Positions 1 to 6,032 of a DNA stretch of 6,032 bases are shown in pieces. Every line of letters begins with the position of its first letter. Position 1 is the stretch's first letter. This stretch comes from a candidate division FCPU426 bacterium. GTDB taxonomy: Bacteria > Oederibacteriota > PGYV01 > Palsa-1178. A program made the translations under genes and the position numbers. The notes under the pieces are model-generated. The model ran no database searches and was not told the origin of the DNA. It worked only from the letters and a program-made list of their open reading frames with translations. Where the stretch lies: assembly GCA_003167475.1 (NCBI GenBank), contig PMTB01000212.1, positions 1 to 6,032 of the forward strand, in the 5' to 3' direction.

Positions 1-752
1 ATTCGGCGGATATGATGGAAGAGGATATACTCAAGGCTGAGGCAAAACAAAAAAAAGTGACTGTAAAGGACTTAAAGCCTAAAAATGAGCTTTTGGAAAC
101 TTCGGTTACTTTTGTCCTGGCAATCGCGCTTTTTATCGTATTGTTCATACTCCTGCCTTTCGGATTGAACAAGCTCGTCGCCATGAAGTTCCATGACATG
201 AACACAAACAGGTATATGTTCAATATCGGCATGGTCTTCTTCAAGTTCCTTATATTTTTTATATATGTCTGGGCCATATCGTTCCTTGAGGATGTCAAGC
301 GCCTGTTTCAGTACCACGGCGCGGAGCACAAGTCCATTTTCGCGTTTGAGGCGGGCAAAAAGCTGGTTTATAACAATATAAAACCGTATACGACAAGGCA
401 CCCGCGCTGCGGCACGGCGTTCATCATTATTACCGTAATGATAAGCCTCGTGGTGTTTGTGATATTCCTGCCGGCGGGGCTGAAAGTTTGGCAGAGGATA
501 CTGTATGAAATACCGCTCCTTTTGCCCATTGTGGGAATTTCATATGAACTTCTGAAACTTTCCGATAAGCACAGCGAGAACCCGCTCATGAAGCTTTTCA
601 TAGCGCCGGGGCTGGCTTTCCAGGGGCTTACGACAAAAGAACCGGACAGGCTCCAGCTTGAAGTGGCGGTCAAGTCTCTTGAAAAAGTGGTCGCTCTTGA
701 GAACGCTTTTATCAAAAAACAGCCCAAGACGAAGGCGGCAAAGAAAAAATGA
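1..752 (+). CDS. YqhQ-like DUF1385 membrane protein, 5'-truncated by window edge
   Basis: Integral membrane protein of the DUF1385/YqhQ family; its biochemical role is not established. The frame is open to the left edge (Ser-Ala-Asp codons precede the ATG at 12). Family members are about 300 residues and begin with a Gly-Gly-Gln-Ala-Val-x-Glu-Gly-Val-like motif that is absent here, so the ATG at 12 is probably internal and the true start lies outside. Counting from that Met, hydrophobic segments lie near residues 32-56, 68-92, 133-157 and 165-185. Family signatures are visible: FQYHGAEHK at 99-107, RHPRCGTAF at 129-137 and PGLAFQGLTTKEP at 199-211. The C-terminus is Lys-rich and probably cytoplasmic. 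The TGA stop overlaps the prfA start (ATGA), and a backup in-frame TAG lies at 759-761. Family assignment is confident; function is unknown. Confidence 0.87.
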   Translation, partial: SADMMEEDILKAEAKQKKVTVKDLKPKNELLETSVTFVLAIALFIVLFILLPFGLNKLVAMKFHDMNTNRYMFNIGMVFFKFLIFFIYVWAISFLEDVKRLFQYHGAEHKSIFAFEAGKKLVYNNIKPYTTRHPRCGTAFIIITVMISLVVFVIFLPAGLKVWQRILYEIPLLLPIVGISYELLKLSDKHSENPLMKLFIAPGLAFQGLTTKEPDRLQLEVAVKSLEKVVALENAFIKKQPKTKAAKKK

Positions 753-1819
753 TATTTATAGACAAGCTCCAGAAAATAAAGGAAGATTTTGAAAAGCTCA
801 ACTACGAGCTTTCCGATACGGCCGTCATTCAGAACAGGGACCTGTATTCAAAGAAGATGAAACAGCATTCGGATTTCAGGCCGGTAGTCGAGAAATTCGA
901 GGAGTATCTGAAGGTAAGGGACGCGGTTAAAGATTCCGAAGAGATAATGAACTCCGAGACTGACAAGGAAATGCAGGATATGGCCAGGCAGGACATGAAG
1001 GACCTTTCCGAGCGCATGCTCAAACTGGAAAATGAACTCGAGTATATGCTTATCCCCAAGGACCCAAACGATGAAAAGAACGCCATTATGGAAATAAGGG
1101 CGGGCACGGGCGGGGACGAGGCTGGTTTGTTCGCGGGGGACCTTTTTAAAATGTATTCAAGGTACTTGGAACGCAGTAAACTGAAACTTGAGATAATGTC
1201 CTCAAGCCCCACCGAACTCGGCGGGGTAAAGGAAGTAATATTCATGGTTACCGGGGACCACCCTTACGGCCGTCTCAAATTTGAAAGCGGCACGCATAGG
1301 GTGCAAAGGGTGCCTGACACTGAAACATCCGGCAGGATACACACATCCGCCGCGACAGTTGCGGTGCTGCCGGAACAGGAAGCGGTCGATGTGGAGCTGC
1401 GTGCCGACGATTTGAAGATAGAAGTATGCCGCGCCTCAGGCGCTGGCGGACAGCACGTCAACAGGACCGAGTCGGCTGTCAGGATAGTCCATCTGCCGAC
1501 CATGCTCGAAGTGTACTGCCAGGATGGCAGGAGCCAGATAAAGAACAAGGAGCTGGCCATGACCATTCTCAGGGCCCGCGTAAAGAACAAACTCGAAGGC
1601 GACGAGAAAGCCAAGCTTGACTCGACCCGCAAGGAACAGATAGGCTCGGGCGACAGGAGCGAGAAGATAAGGACGTACAATTACCCGCAGAACCGGGTCA
1701 CGGACCACAGGATAGGATTCACGGTCTACAACCTGGAAGCCGTAATGCAGGGGGATATAGACGAGTTTATAGAGAAGATGACGTTCGATATGAACCAGAA
1801 ACTTTTAACCAGTTTGTAA
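749..1819 (+). CDS. prfA: Peptide chain release factor 1 (RF1)
   Basis: Cytoplasmic class I release factor that reads UAA and UAG in the ribosomal A site and triggers hydrolysis of peptidyl-tRNA. The 356-residue length is normal for the family (E. coli about 360). Residues 1 to about 105 form the helical N-terminal domain; GTGGDEA at 119-125 opens the conserved core. The codon-recognition tripeptide has the RF1 form PxT, here Pro-Asp-Thr at 189-191, which separates it from RF2 (SPF). The catalytic GGQ is at 233-235 inside GAGGQHVNRTESAVR; its Gln is the residue PrmC methylates. The motif GSGDRSEKIRTYNYPQNRVTDHR follows near the C-terminus. The start at 749 overlaps the stop of the upstream gene; the nearest purine-rich stretch (GAAGG, 731-735) is distant, so translation is probably coupled. 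The usual partner prmC is displaced about 830 bp downstream. Confidence 0.98.
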   Translation: MIFIDKLQKIKEDFEKLNYELSDTAVIQNRDLYSKKMKQHSDFRPVVEKFEEYLKVRDAVKDSEEIMNSETDKEMQDMARQDMKDLSERMLKLENELEYMLIPKDPNDEKNAIMEIRAGTGGDEAGLFAGDLFKMYSRYLERSKLKLEIMSSSPTELGGVKEVIFMVTGDHPYGRLKFESGTHRVQRVPDTETSGRIHTSAATVAVLPEQEAVDVELRADDLKIEVCRASGAGGQHVNRTESAVRIVHLPTMLEVYCQDGRSQIKNKELAMTILRARVKNKLEGDEKAKLDSTRKEQIGSGDRSEKIRTYNYPQNRVTDHRIGFTVYNLEAVMQGDIDEFIEKMTFDMNQKLLTSL

Positions 1820-1831
1820 TAAATTAGTTTG

Positions 1832-2098
1832 TTGAGTTTGGGAAACAAGAGAATGGAGACTGGAGTTTGCAGCTGTTAAGTTTTTAAGCCAAAAGATAAA
1901 AGTCAAAAGTAAAGTGAATGGCAAGTGGATAAGTGAGAGCAAGGAAAGACAATGCAGCAATGCAATGCGGGTTCGGACGCGGTACTTATCAACTTTAACA
2001 CTTAATAACTTAACTTTTGTCTTTTGGCTTTTGGCTTAAAAACTTAAACTCGGGTCTGGCTTTACTTTAGGCTCCGATTTCTTGTCTCTGATACTCAA
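1832..2098. repeat. MITE-like imperfect inverted repeat with heptad A-rich arms
   Basis: This gene-free stretch folds back on itself over nearly its whole length. The main arms, 1877-1914 and 2009-2046, match as reverse complements at 34 of 38 positions, with the first 19 perfect. Further pairings lie inside (1925-1934 with 1984-1993, 9 of 10) and outside (1842-1858 with 2072-2088, gapped; TTGAGT at 1832-1837 with ACTCAA at 2093-2098). Each arm contains short heptad tandem units of the form NNAAAAG. The centre (about 1935-1983) carries repeated CAATGC words and no symmetry. There is no ORF, so if mobile it would depend on a transposase elsewhere. No clear target duplication is visible. It ends 14 bases before the ankyrin start codon. 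Confidence 0.75.
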
Positions 2099-2102
2099 TA
2101 TT

Positions 2103-2108
2103 AAGGGG
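2103..2108 (+). promoter_or_regulatory. Ribosome binding site of ankyrin gene
   Basis: AAGGGG lies four bases before the ATG at 2113, a near match to the anti-Shine-Dalgarno complement. It supports this start. It sits just outside the inverted repeat, so the gene has its own initiation signal although it follows prfA. Confidence 0.6.
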
Positions 2109-2112
2109 TCTT

Positions 2113-2649
2113 ATGAACTCAACAGTCAACGAAAAGCTACTTTCCGCGTCAGCCGGCGGCGACGTAGAGACAATTCTTACCGCCATAAAAGAAGGCGCCG
2201 ATGTCAACGCGCCCGACATCGCATCCCCATACAGATACACGCCCCTGATCCTGGCTTCCAGGGCCGGGTTTACCGGGGCGGCAACAGCCCTTATAAGCGC
2301 CAAAGCCGACATTAACCTTCCGGATTCAAACGGATTCACACCTCTTATAGCAGCCTCCTGGTTCGGCAAAATTGACACTGTCAGCGCGCTTTTGGATTCC
2401 GGCGCAAAAATCGACGATATGAACCTGGACGGCAACAGCGCCCTGATGGAGGCCGCTATTATGGGCCACGAGGATGTGGTGTCAATGCTGATCAAAGCAG
2501 GCGCTTCCATAGGAAAGATAAACAGGACCGGGCACAGCGCGTATGACCTGGCAAAGACAAAGGAAATCAAGGAACTTATCAATAACAAGATGAATTTAAT
2601 CGACCACATATGTTTCGCTGTCGCCAGGCTGATCAGGAAGAGTATTTAA
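2113..2649 (+). CDS. Small ankyrin-repeat protein
   Basis: A 178-residue protein made almost entirely of ankyrin repeats, helix-turn-helix units of about 33 residues that bind other proteins. Repeat-like units occupy roughly residues 4-35, 36-71 (with the TPLILASRAG core), 72-104 (GFTPLIAASWFG), 105-137 (GNSALMEAAIMGHEDVV) and a degenerate C-terminal cap at 138-158 (GHSAYDLAK). A short amphipathic tail of about 20 residues, Arg/Lys-rich at the end, follows. There is no signal peptide or membrane segment, so it is probably cytoplasmic. Nothing in the sequence names its partner. Its stop codon directly abuts the prmC ATG, so the two are probably co-translated. It occupies a place where prfA and prmC are often adjacent, which suggests insertion into the operon. 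The family call is firm; the function is unknown. Confidence 0.92.
   Translation: MNSTVNEKLLSASAGGDVETILTAIKEGADVNAPDIASPYRYTPLILASRAGFTGAATALISAKADINLPDSNGFTPLIAASWFGKIDTVSALLDSGAKIDDMNLDGNSALMEAAIMGHEDVVSMLIKAGASIGKINRTGHSAYDLAKTKEIKELINNKMNLIDHICFAVARLIRKSI
2635..2640 (+). promoter_or_regulatory. Ribosome binding site of prmC
   Basis: AGGAAG lies nine bases before the ATG at 2650, inside the last codons of the ankyrin gene. It supports this start and translation coupled to the upstream gene. Confidence 0.5.
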
Positions 2650-3525
2650 ATGGCGCTGATAAAAGTAACCTATTCACAGGCCCTGCTTGACGCAAGAAAA
2701 AGGCTGACAAAGGTCATCCGTAACAAGGAGTCCGCGTTCAGGGAAGCCGAGTCAATACTGCTTCACGCGGGTTCTTTGACCCGGGAAAAGCTCTATGTCC
2801 TGCTCAGAGAAGCCGTTCCCGTGGATGTGCTTAAACATTTCATAAATATGACGGCCCTCAGGCTGAAAAATGTGCCTTTGCAGTACATAACCGGGACAGA
2901 GTGTTTTTACGGCAGGGAATTCAAGGTCAAGCAGGGAGTTTTTATACCCAGGCCGGATACCGAAGCGGTCATTGACGCGGTCTTTGACGTTAATAAAAAC
3001 CTGCCATCAGCGTCAGTGGCGGCCGACTGCGGTTCAGGCTCTGGAATTCTCTCCATAACTATGCTCAAAGAAGCCGACAATATCAGGCAGGTGCACTGTT
3101 TTGACACCAATAAGAAAGCCCTTGACCTGACCCTGGCAAACGCCCTAACTTACGGCGTGAGCCGGAGCGTAAAACTGCACAAAGGCGACTTCTTTGCCGT
3201 TTGCAGAAGGCTTCACCTGAAGTTTGACCTCCTGGTATCAAACCCTCCTTATATACGATTAAAGGCCCTGAAAACCCTGCAAAAAGAGGTATTAAAAGAG
3301 CCCAGAGCAGCCCTGACAGACGGCTCGCATGGGTATACTTTTTACAGGAAGTTCGCGGACAACGGCAAAAAACTGATCAACCCGAACGGCTTCATAGTGA
3401 TGGAAATAGGCGACAATATGGGCAGGAAGATAAGGAAGTTCTTCGACAAGCCGGAATGGAAGTTTGTGGGGGCGTTTAAAGACTTTAGGGGTAAGGAACG
3501 GGTATTAGTTTTTAAGCTTTTGTAG
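2650..3525 (+). CDS. prmC: Release factor glutamine N5-methyltransferase
   Basis: Cytoplasmic SAM-dependent enzyme (also called HemK) that methylates the glutamine of the GGQ motif in RF1 and RF2, improving termination. At 291 residues it is close to the usual length (E. coli 277). Residues 1 to about 75 form the helical N-terminal domain that contacts the release factor. The family linker follows: PLQYITG and, at 98-105, FIPRPDTE. The SAM-binding glycine-rich motif I is DCGSGSG at 126-132, and the catalytic NPPY that holds the target glutamine is at 198-201, preceded by Val-Ser as in the family. All key residues look intact. It directly follows the ankyrin gene (TAA then ATG). The final TAG stop is formed by the first bases of a palindromic repeat, so the last residues may have been altered by that insertion. 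Confidence 0.96.
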   Translation: MALIKVTYSQALLDARKRLTKVIRNKESAFREAESILLHAGSLTREKLYVLLREAVPVDVLKHFINMTALRLKNVPLQYITGTECFYGREFKVKQGVFIPRPDTEAVIDAVFDVNKNLPSASVAADCGSGSGILSITMLKEADNIRQVHCFDTNKKALDLTLANALTYGVSRSVKLHKGDFFAVCRRLHLKFDLLVSNPPYIRLKALKTLQKEVLKEPRAALTDGSHGYTFYRKFADNGKKLINPNGFIVMEIGDNMGRKIRKFFDKPEWKFVGAFKDFRGKERVLVFKLL

Positions 3526-3618
3526 GGGCGGACCTGTGTGTCCGCCCGCTGCGGGTTTTTACCCGCAGTTGACCATGATAAAAGCCATCAGCGGGCGGAC
3601 ACATAGGCCCGCCCCTAC
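3522..3618. repeat. GC-rich palindromic repeat at prmC 3' end
   Basis: The outer arms 3522-3550 and 3590-3618 are reverse complements at 27 of 29 positions (one A-C mismatch, one G-U wobble in RNA). Inside lies a perfect 8-bp hairpin, 3549-3556 with 3561-3568, with a TTTT loop; its 5' stem shares two bases with the outer arm. The ends read GTAGGGGCGG and CCGCCCCTAC. This resembles the short dispersed palindromes found in many bacterial genomes. Transcribed, it would form a very stable structure after prmC and could slow RNA polymerase or protect the mRNA end. Neither stem is followed by a U-tract, so I do not call it an intrinsic terminator. No target duplication is evident. Confidence 0.8.
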
Positions 3619-3649
3619 GAGATCAAAAACAACACATTAATCTTCCTGT

Positions 3650-3677
3650 TTAACAAATTCCGTATTTATGGTACTAT
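3650..3677 (+). promoter_or_regulatory. Candidate sigma-70 promoter with extended -10 for dnaE
   Basis: TTAACA at 3650-3655 (5 of 6 to the -35 consensus) is separated by 16 bases from TACTAT at 3672-3677 (4 of 6 to the -10), with TG one base upstream of the -10, the extended -10 form. It sits in the AT-rich gap between the palindrome and dnaE, about 50 bases before the start codon. This is pattern matching only. Confidence 0.4.
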
Positions 3678-3716
3678 TTTACCGATTATTGTTTTTGTTA
3701 TTAAAACACTTTAACC

Positions 3717-3720
3717 GGAG
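3717..3720 (+). promoter_or_regulatory. Ribosome binding site deciding the TTG start of dnaE
   Basis: GGAG lies six bases before TTG at 3727. No ATG gives a full PHP domain here: the first in-frame ATG (codon 16) would remove the essential HxH motif. The TTG start is therefore preferred. Confidence 0.6.
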
Positions 3721-3726
3721 CCAAAA

Positions 3727-6032
3727 TTGAAACACGACTTTATCCACCTTCACCTGCACAGCAAATACTCCATGCTTGACGGCATGTGCAGGTTTGAGGA
3801 TATAATAGAAGCCTGCAAACAGAACAATATGCACGCTTGCGCCATCACCGACCACGGATATATGTACGGCGCGGTTGAGTTCTATTCCAGCATGGCTTAT
3901 GCCGGGCTAAAACCCATAATCGGGCTGGAAACATACGTGGTCGATGATATCAGGCAGAAATCCCGGGAAAAAAACCACCTCGTTCTGCTGGTCAAAAACG
4001 AGATCGGGTATAAAAACCTCCTGAAAATAGCCACTCTTGCCGCGACAGACGGGTTTTACTATAAGCCGGCTGTGGACAGGGCATTCCTGGCCGCCCACGC
4101 GGAAGGGCTCATAGCGCTGTCCGCCTGAATGCAGGGCGAGGTCCCCAATAAGGTGATAAATAACGACCTTGAAGGCGCCATGATGGCGGCGCAGGAGTAC
4201 AACCGGGTCTTCGGGGAAGGCAATTTCTACCTTGAAATGCAAAATCACGGTTTGCCTGAAGAGCTGATAATGAACAAGGGGCTGAAGGAAATTTCAAAGA
4301 AGCTCTCAATCCCGCTGACCGTCACAAACGACGTTCATTACATGGATAAGGACGACGCCAAAGCCCAGGACCTGCTTGTATGCATAAAAACAGGCAAGAA
4401 ACTTACGGATTCCGACAGGCTTTCGTTCAAAAGCCATGAATTCTATTTTAAAAACTATAACGACATGCTTACAATATTCCCGGAGGACGACGCGGCCATA
4501 ACCAGCACCATAGAGATAGCGGCCAAGTGCCACTTCGAACTGCCCATCAATAAAAAAACGCACATGCCTTCATACGACACGGGAGGAGAAAGCTCGTACG
4601 ACGATTATCTTGAAAAAATAGTAAGGGCTGATTTCGCGAAAAAGTTCCCGATTCCCACGGAAGAACAGAACCAGAGGATCAACCACGAGATCGCCACAAT
4701 AAAACAGCTCGGCTATTCCGGGTACTTCCTGATAGTCAGGGACATAGTCGAGTTCGCGCAAAAGAACGATATCCCGGTCGGCCCGGGCAGGGGAAGCGCG
4801 GCCGGTTCGCTTGTTTCATATGTGCTTGGCATAACCAGCTTAAATCCGCTTAAGTACGGTCTGCTTTTTGAGCGTTTTTTGAACCCGGAGCGCGTGTCGC
4901 CGCCTGATATAGACATGGACTTTTCCGACGAGGGCAGGGACAGGATAGTCGAGTTCATAGTGAATAAATTCGGCCGCGACAAGGTCGCGCAGATAGTGAC
5001 GTTCCAACAGTTAAAACCGAAGCAGGCTATAAAGGATGTCGGCCGGGTGCTTGATATACCACTGGCAAAAGTCAACAGCCTTTCAAAACTTGTACCCGAC
5101 GGCCCAAAGGTGAGTTTTAAGGAAGTCATGCAGGATGACGCGTTCAAAAAGTTCATAGCGTCGGAAAACTGGACCGACGAGGTGCTAAATTACGCCTTTA
5201 AAATAGAAGGCATGCTGAGGCAGGATTCCACCCACGCCGCCGGCGTCGTCATAGCGCCTTCGGCCCTAAGCGACTATGTGCCTTTGGCCCTGCCGCGCGA
5301 CAGCGGAAATGACGGGCATGCCGCGCTGAACTACATGACACAGTACCAGATGGAATCCCTCGAAAAGATCGGCCTTATAAAGTTTGACATATTGGGCCTG
5401 CGGAATCTGCAGGTCATCAAAAGGACCATAGACACGGTGCGCGAAACGCGCGGCGAGGAGATCGTCCTGAAGGAAGACGACTACTCGGACCCGGAAGTTT
5501 ACGAACAGCTCTCCGCAGGCAATACCATAGGCGTGTTCCAGCTTGAAAGCGACGGGATGCGCGATATTTTGAAGAAAATGAAGCCCACGGTCTTCGAGGA
5601 GATCATAGCCGTCAACGCCCTTTTCAGGCCCGGCCCCATGAAATACATCGATGATTTTATAAAAAGGAAAAAGGGGCTCCAGGAGATAAAGTATGACCTC
5701 CCGCAGATAGAAGAGGTGCTTAAGGAAACCTACGGCATAGCAGTATACCAGGAGCAGGTGATGCAGATAGCCGTCAATGTCGCGGGTTTTTCCGTGACAA
5801 AAGCCGATAACTTAAGGCGCGCCATGAGCAAGAAAAAAGAAAAGGAAATGGCCAAGATAAAGGTGGAGTTCATTAACGGCGCCAAAGCAAAAGGCATCAC
5901 CGAGGAAAAAGCCGATGACATATTTGACAAACTTAACCAGTTCTCGCAGTACGGGTTCAACAAGTCGCACGCCGCCGCCTACGCGATGGTCGCGTATCAG
6001 ACGGCTTACCTGAAGGCGAATTACCCGGTCGA
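3727..6032 (+). CDS. dnaE: DNA polymerase III alpha subunit with in-frame TGA at codon 134, 3'-truncated by window edge
   Basis: Catalytic subunit of the replicative polymerase. About 768 codons are present of a usual 1,100-1,200; the beta-binding and OB-fold regions lie beyond the window. The N-terminal PHP domain carries the expected metal ligands H9, H11, D18, H43, E68, H84, D202 and H204. Codon 134, where a Cys ligand is expected, is TGA; the frame then continues without shift or further stop. The polymerase module shows GPGRGSAAGS (from 352), the catalytic aspartates D396 and D398 in PDIDMDF and D554 in KFDILGL, and FNKSHAAAYA near the window end. Codon usage and conservation look the same on both sides of the TGA, so the gene does not look decayed. 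It starts at TTG, is probably transcribed from its own promoter, and may be a selenoprotein, a recent nonsense mutant, a split gene or a sequencing error. Confidence 0.93.
4126..4128 (+). other. In-frame TGA replacing the PHP metal-ligand Cys (candidate selenocysteine codon)
   Basis: The sequence around it reads Leu-Ser-Ala-TGA-Met-Gln-Gly-Glu-Val, where DnaE homologues typically read Leu-Ser-(Ala/Gly)-Cys-Leu-x-Gly-Glu. The spacing from this codon to D202 is 68 residues, the same as between the ligand Cys and the corresponding Asp in mycobacterial DnaE1 (C158 and D226, from memory). TGA differs from both Cys codons by one base, so mutation explains it as simply as recoding does. Nearby Cys codons in the gene (21, 30, 38) are TGC. 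The next base is A, which is not the leaky TGAC context. Confidence 0.5.
4137..4171 (+). promoter_or_regulatory. Weak SECIS-like hairpin downstream of the dnaE TGA
   Basis: Bases 4137-4143 can pair with 4165-4171 (7 bp including one G-U), starting eight bases after the TGA. The 21-base loop contains GGUG at 4152-4155. A competing smaller hairpin pairs GGG 4134-4136 with CCC 4143-4145 around the loop CGAGGU. The position suits a bacterial SECIS element, but the loop is too large for the classic form and hairpins this weak arise by chance. Confidence 0.15.

Noticed and set aside
1264..1708. Minus-strand open frames opposite prfA
   Set aside because: They lie fully within conserved RF1 coding sequence and are low-complexity Ser/Leu-rich shadows with no domain signature.
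1877..2046. CRISPR array
   Set aside because: The repeated words are 7-bp heptads within inverted arms; there are no evenly spaced direct repeats of 25-40 bp with unique spacers.
2067..2609. Open frame of 180 codons on the minus strand opposite the ankyrin gene
   Set aside because: It mirrors the codon pattern of the ankyrin gene, shows no recognisable family motif and overlaps the inverted repeat. The plus-strand frame has clear ankyrin repeats.
3549..3568. Intrinsic terminator after prmC
   Set aside because: The hairpin is perfect but its T-run is in the loop, and no T-tract follows either this stem or the outer palindrome arms on either strand.
4100..4150. Frameshift explaining the end of the first dnaE segment
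   Set aside because: The reading frame is identical before and after the TGA and the conserved motif continues with no inserted or missing residue, so this is a codon substitution and not an indel.
3727..6032. Genome-wide recoding of UGA to Trp or Gly
   Set aside because: Only one in-frame TGA occurs in about 1,800 coding codons, while TGG and GGN codons are used normally in all genes. Mycoplasma- or Gracilibacteria-type codes would show many internal TGA codons.

Overview
This window comes from a bacterial chromosome of about 50% GC and carries conserved housekeeping genes, all on the plus strand. Arg is mostly AGG and Ile is often ATA, as in many uncultured anaerobic lineages, but I cannot assign a phylum. 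In order the genes are a YqhQ/DUF1385 membrane protein (5' end outside the window), prfA (release factor RF1), a small ankyrin-repeat gene, prmC (the methyltransferase that modifies release factors) and dnaE (replicative DNA polymerase III alpha, 3' end outside the window).

Positions 1-1819: yqhQ and prfA overlap by four bases (ATGA), so they are probably translationally coupled. Positions 1820-2112 hold no gene but almost all of it is one long imperfect inverted repeat (about 1832-2098) that looks like a MITE or other mobile palindrome. Positions 2113-3525 hold the ankyrin gene and prmC, which abut exactly (TAA then ATG). In many bacteria prmC directly follows prfA, because PrmC methylates the GGQ glutamine of RF1. 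Here the repeat and the ankyrin gene sit between the two partners.

Positions 3522-3618 form a second, unrelated GC-rich palindrome whose first bases supply the TAG stop codon of prmC. It is followed by a plausible promoter with an extended -10 box and then dnaE, which starts with TTG.

The most notable observation is in dnaE. A single in-frame TGA (4126-4128, codon 134) interrupts an otherwise intact reading frame, which stays open in the same frame to the window edge. The TGA falls where DnaE proteins with a metal-binding PHP domain carry a conserved Cys ligand (the SAC/SGC-x-x-GE motif). The other eight expected metal ligands are present, and so are the three catalytic aspartates of the polymerase. 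TGA in place of a functional Cys is the classic sign of selenocysteine, so a Sec-containing DnaE is a candidate. A nonsense mutation, a sequencing error or a gene split into two polypeptides remain real alternatives, and the downstream hairpin evidence is weak.
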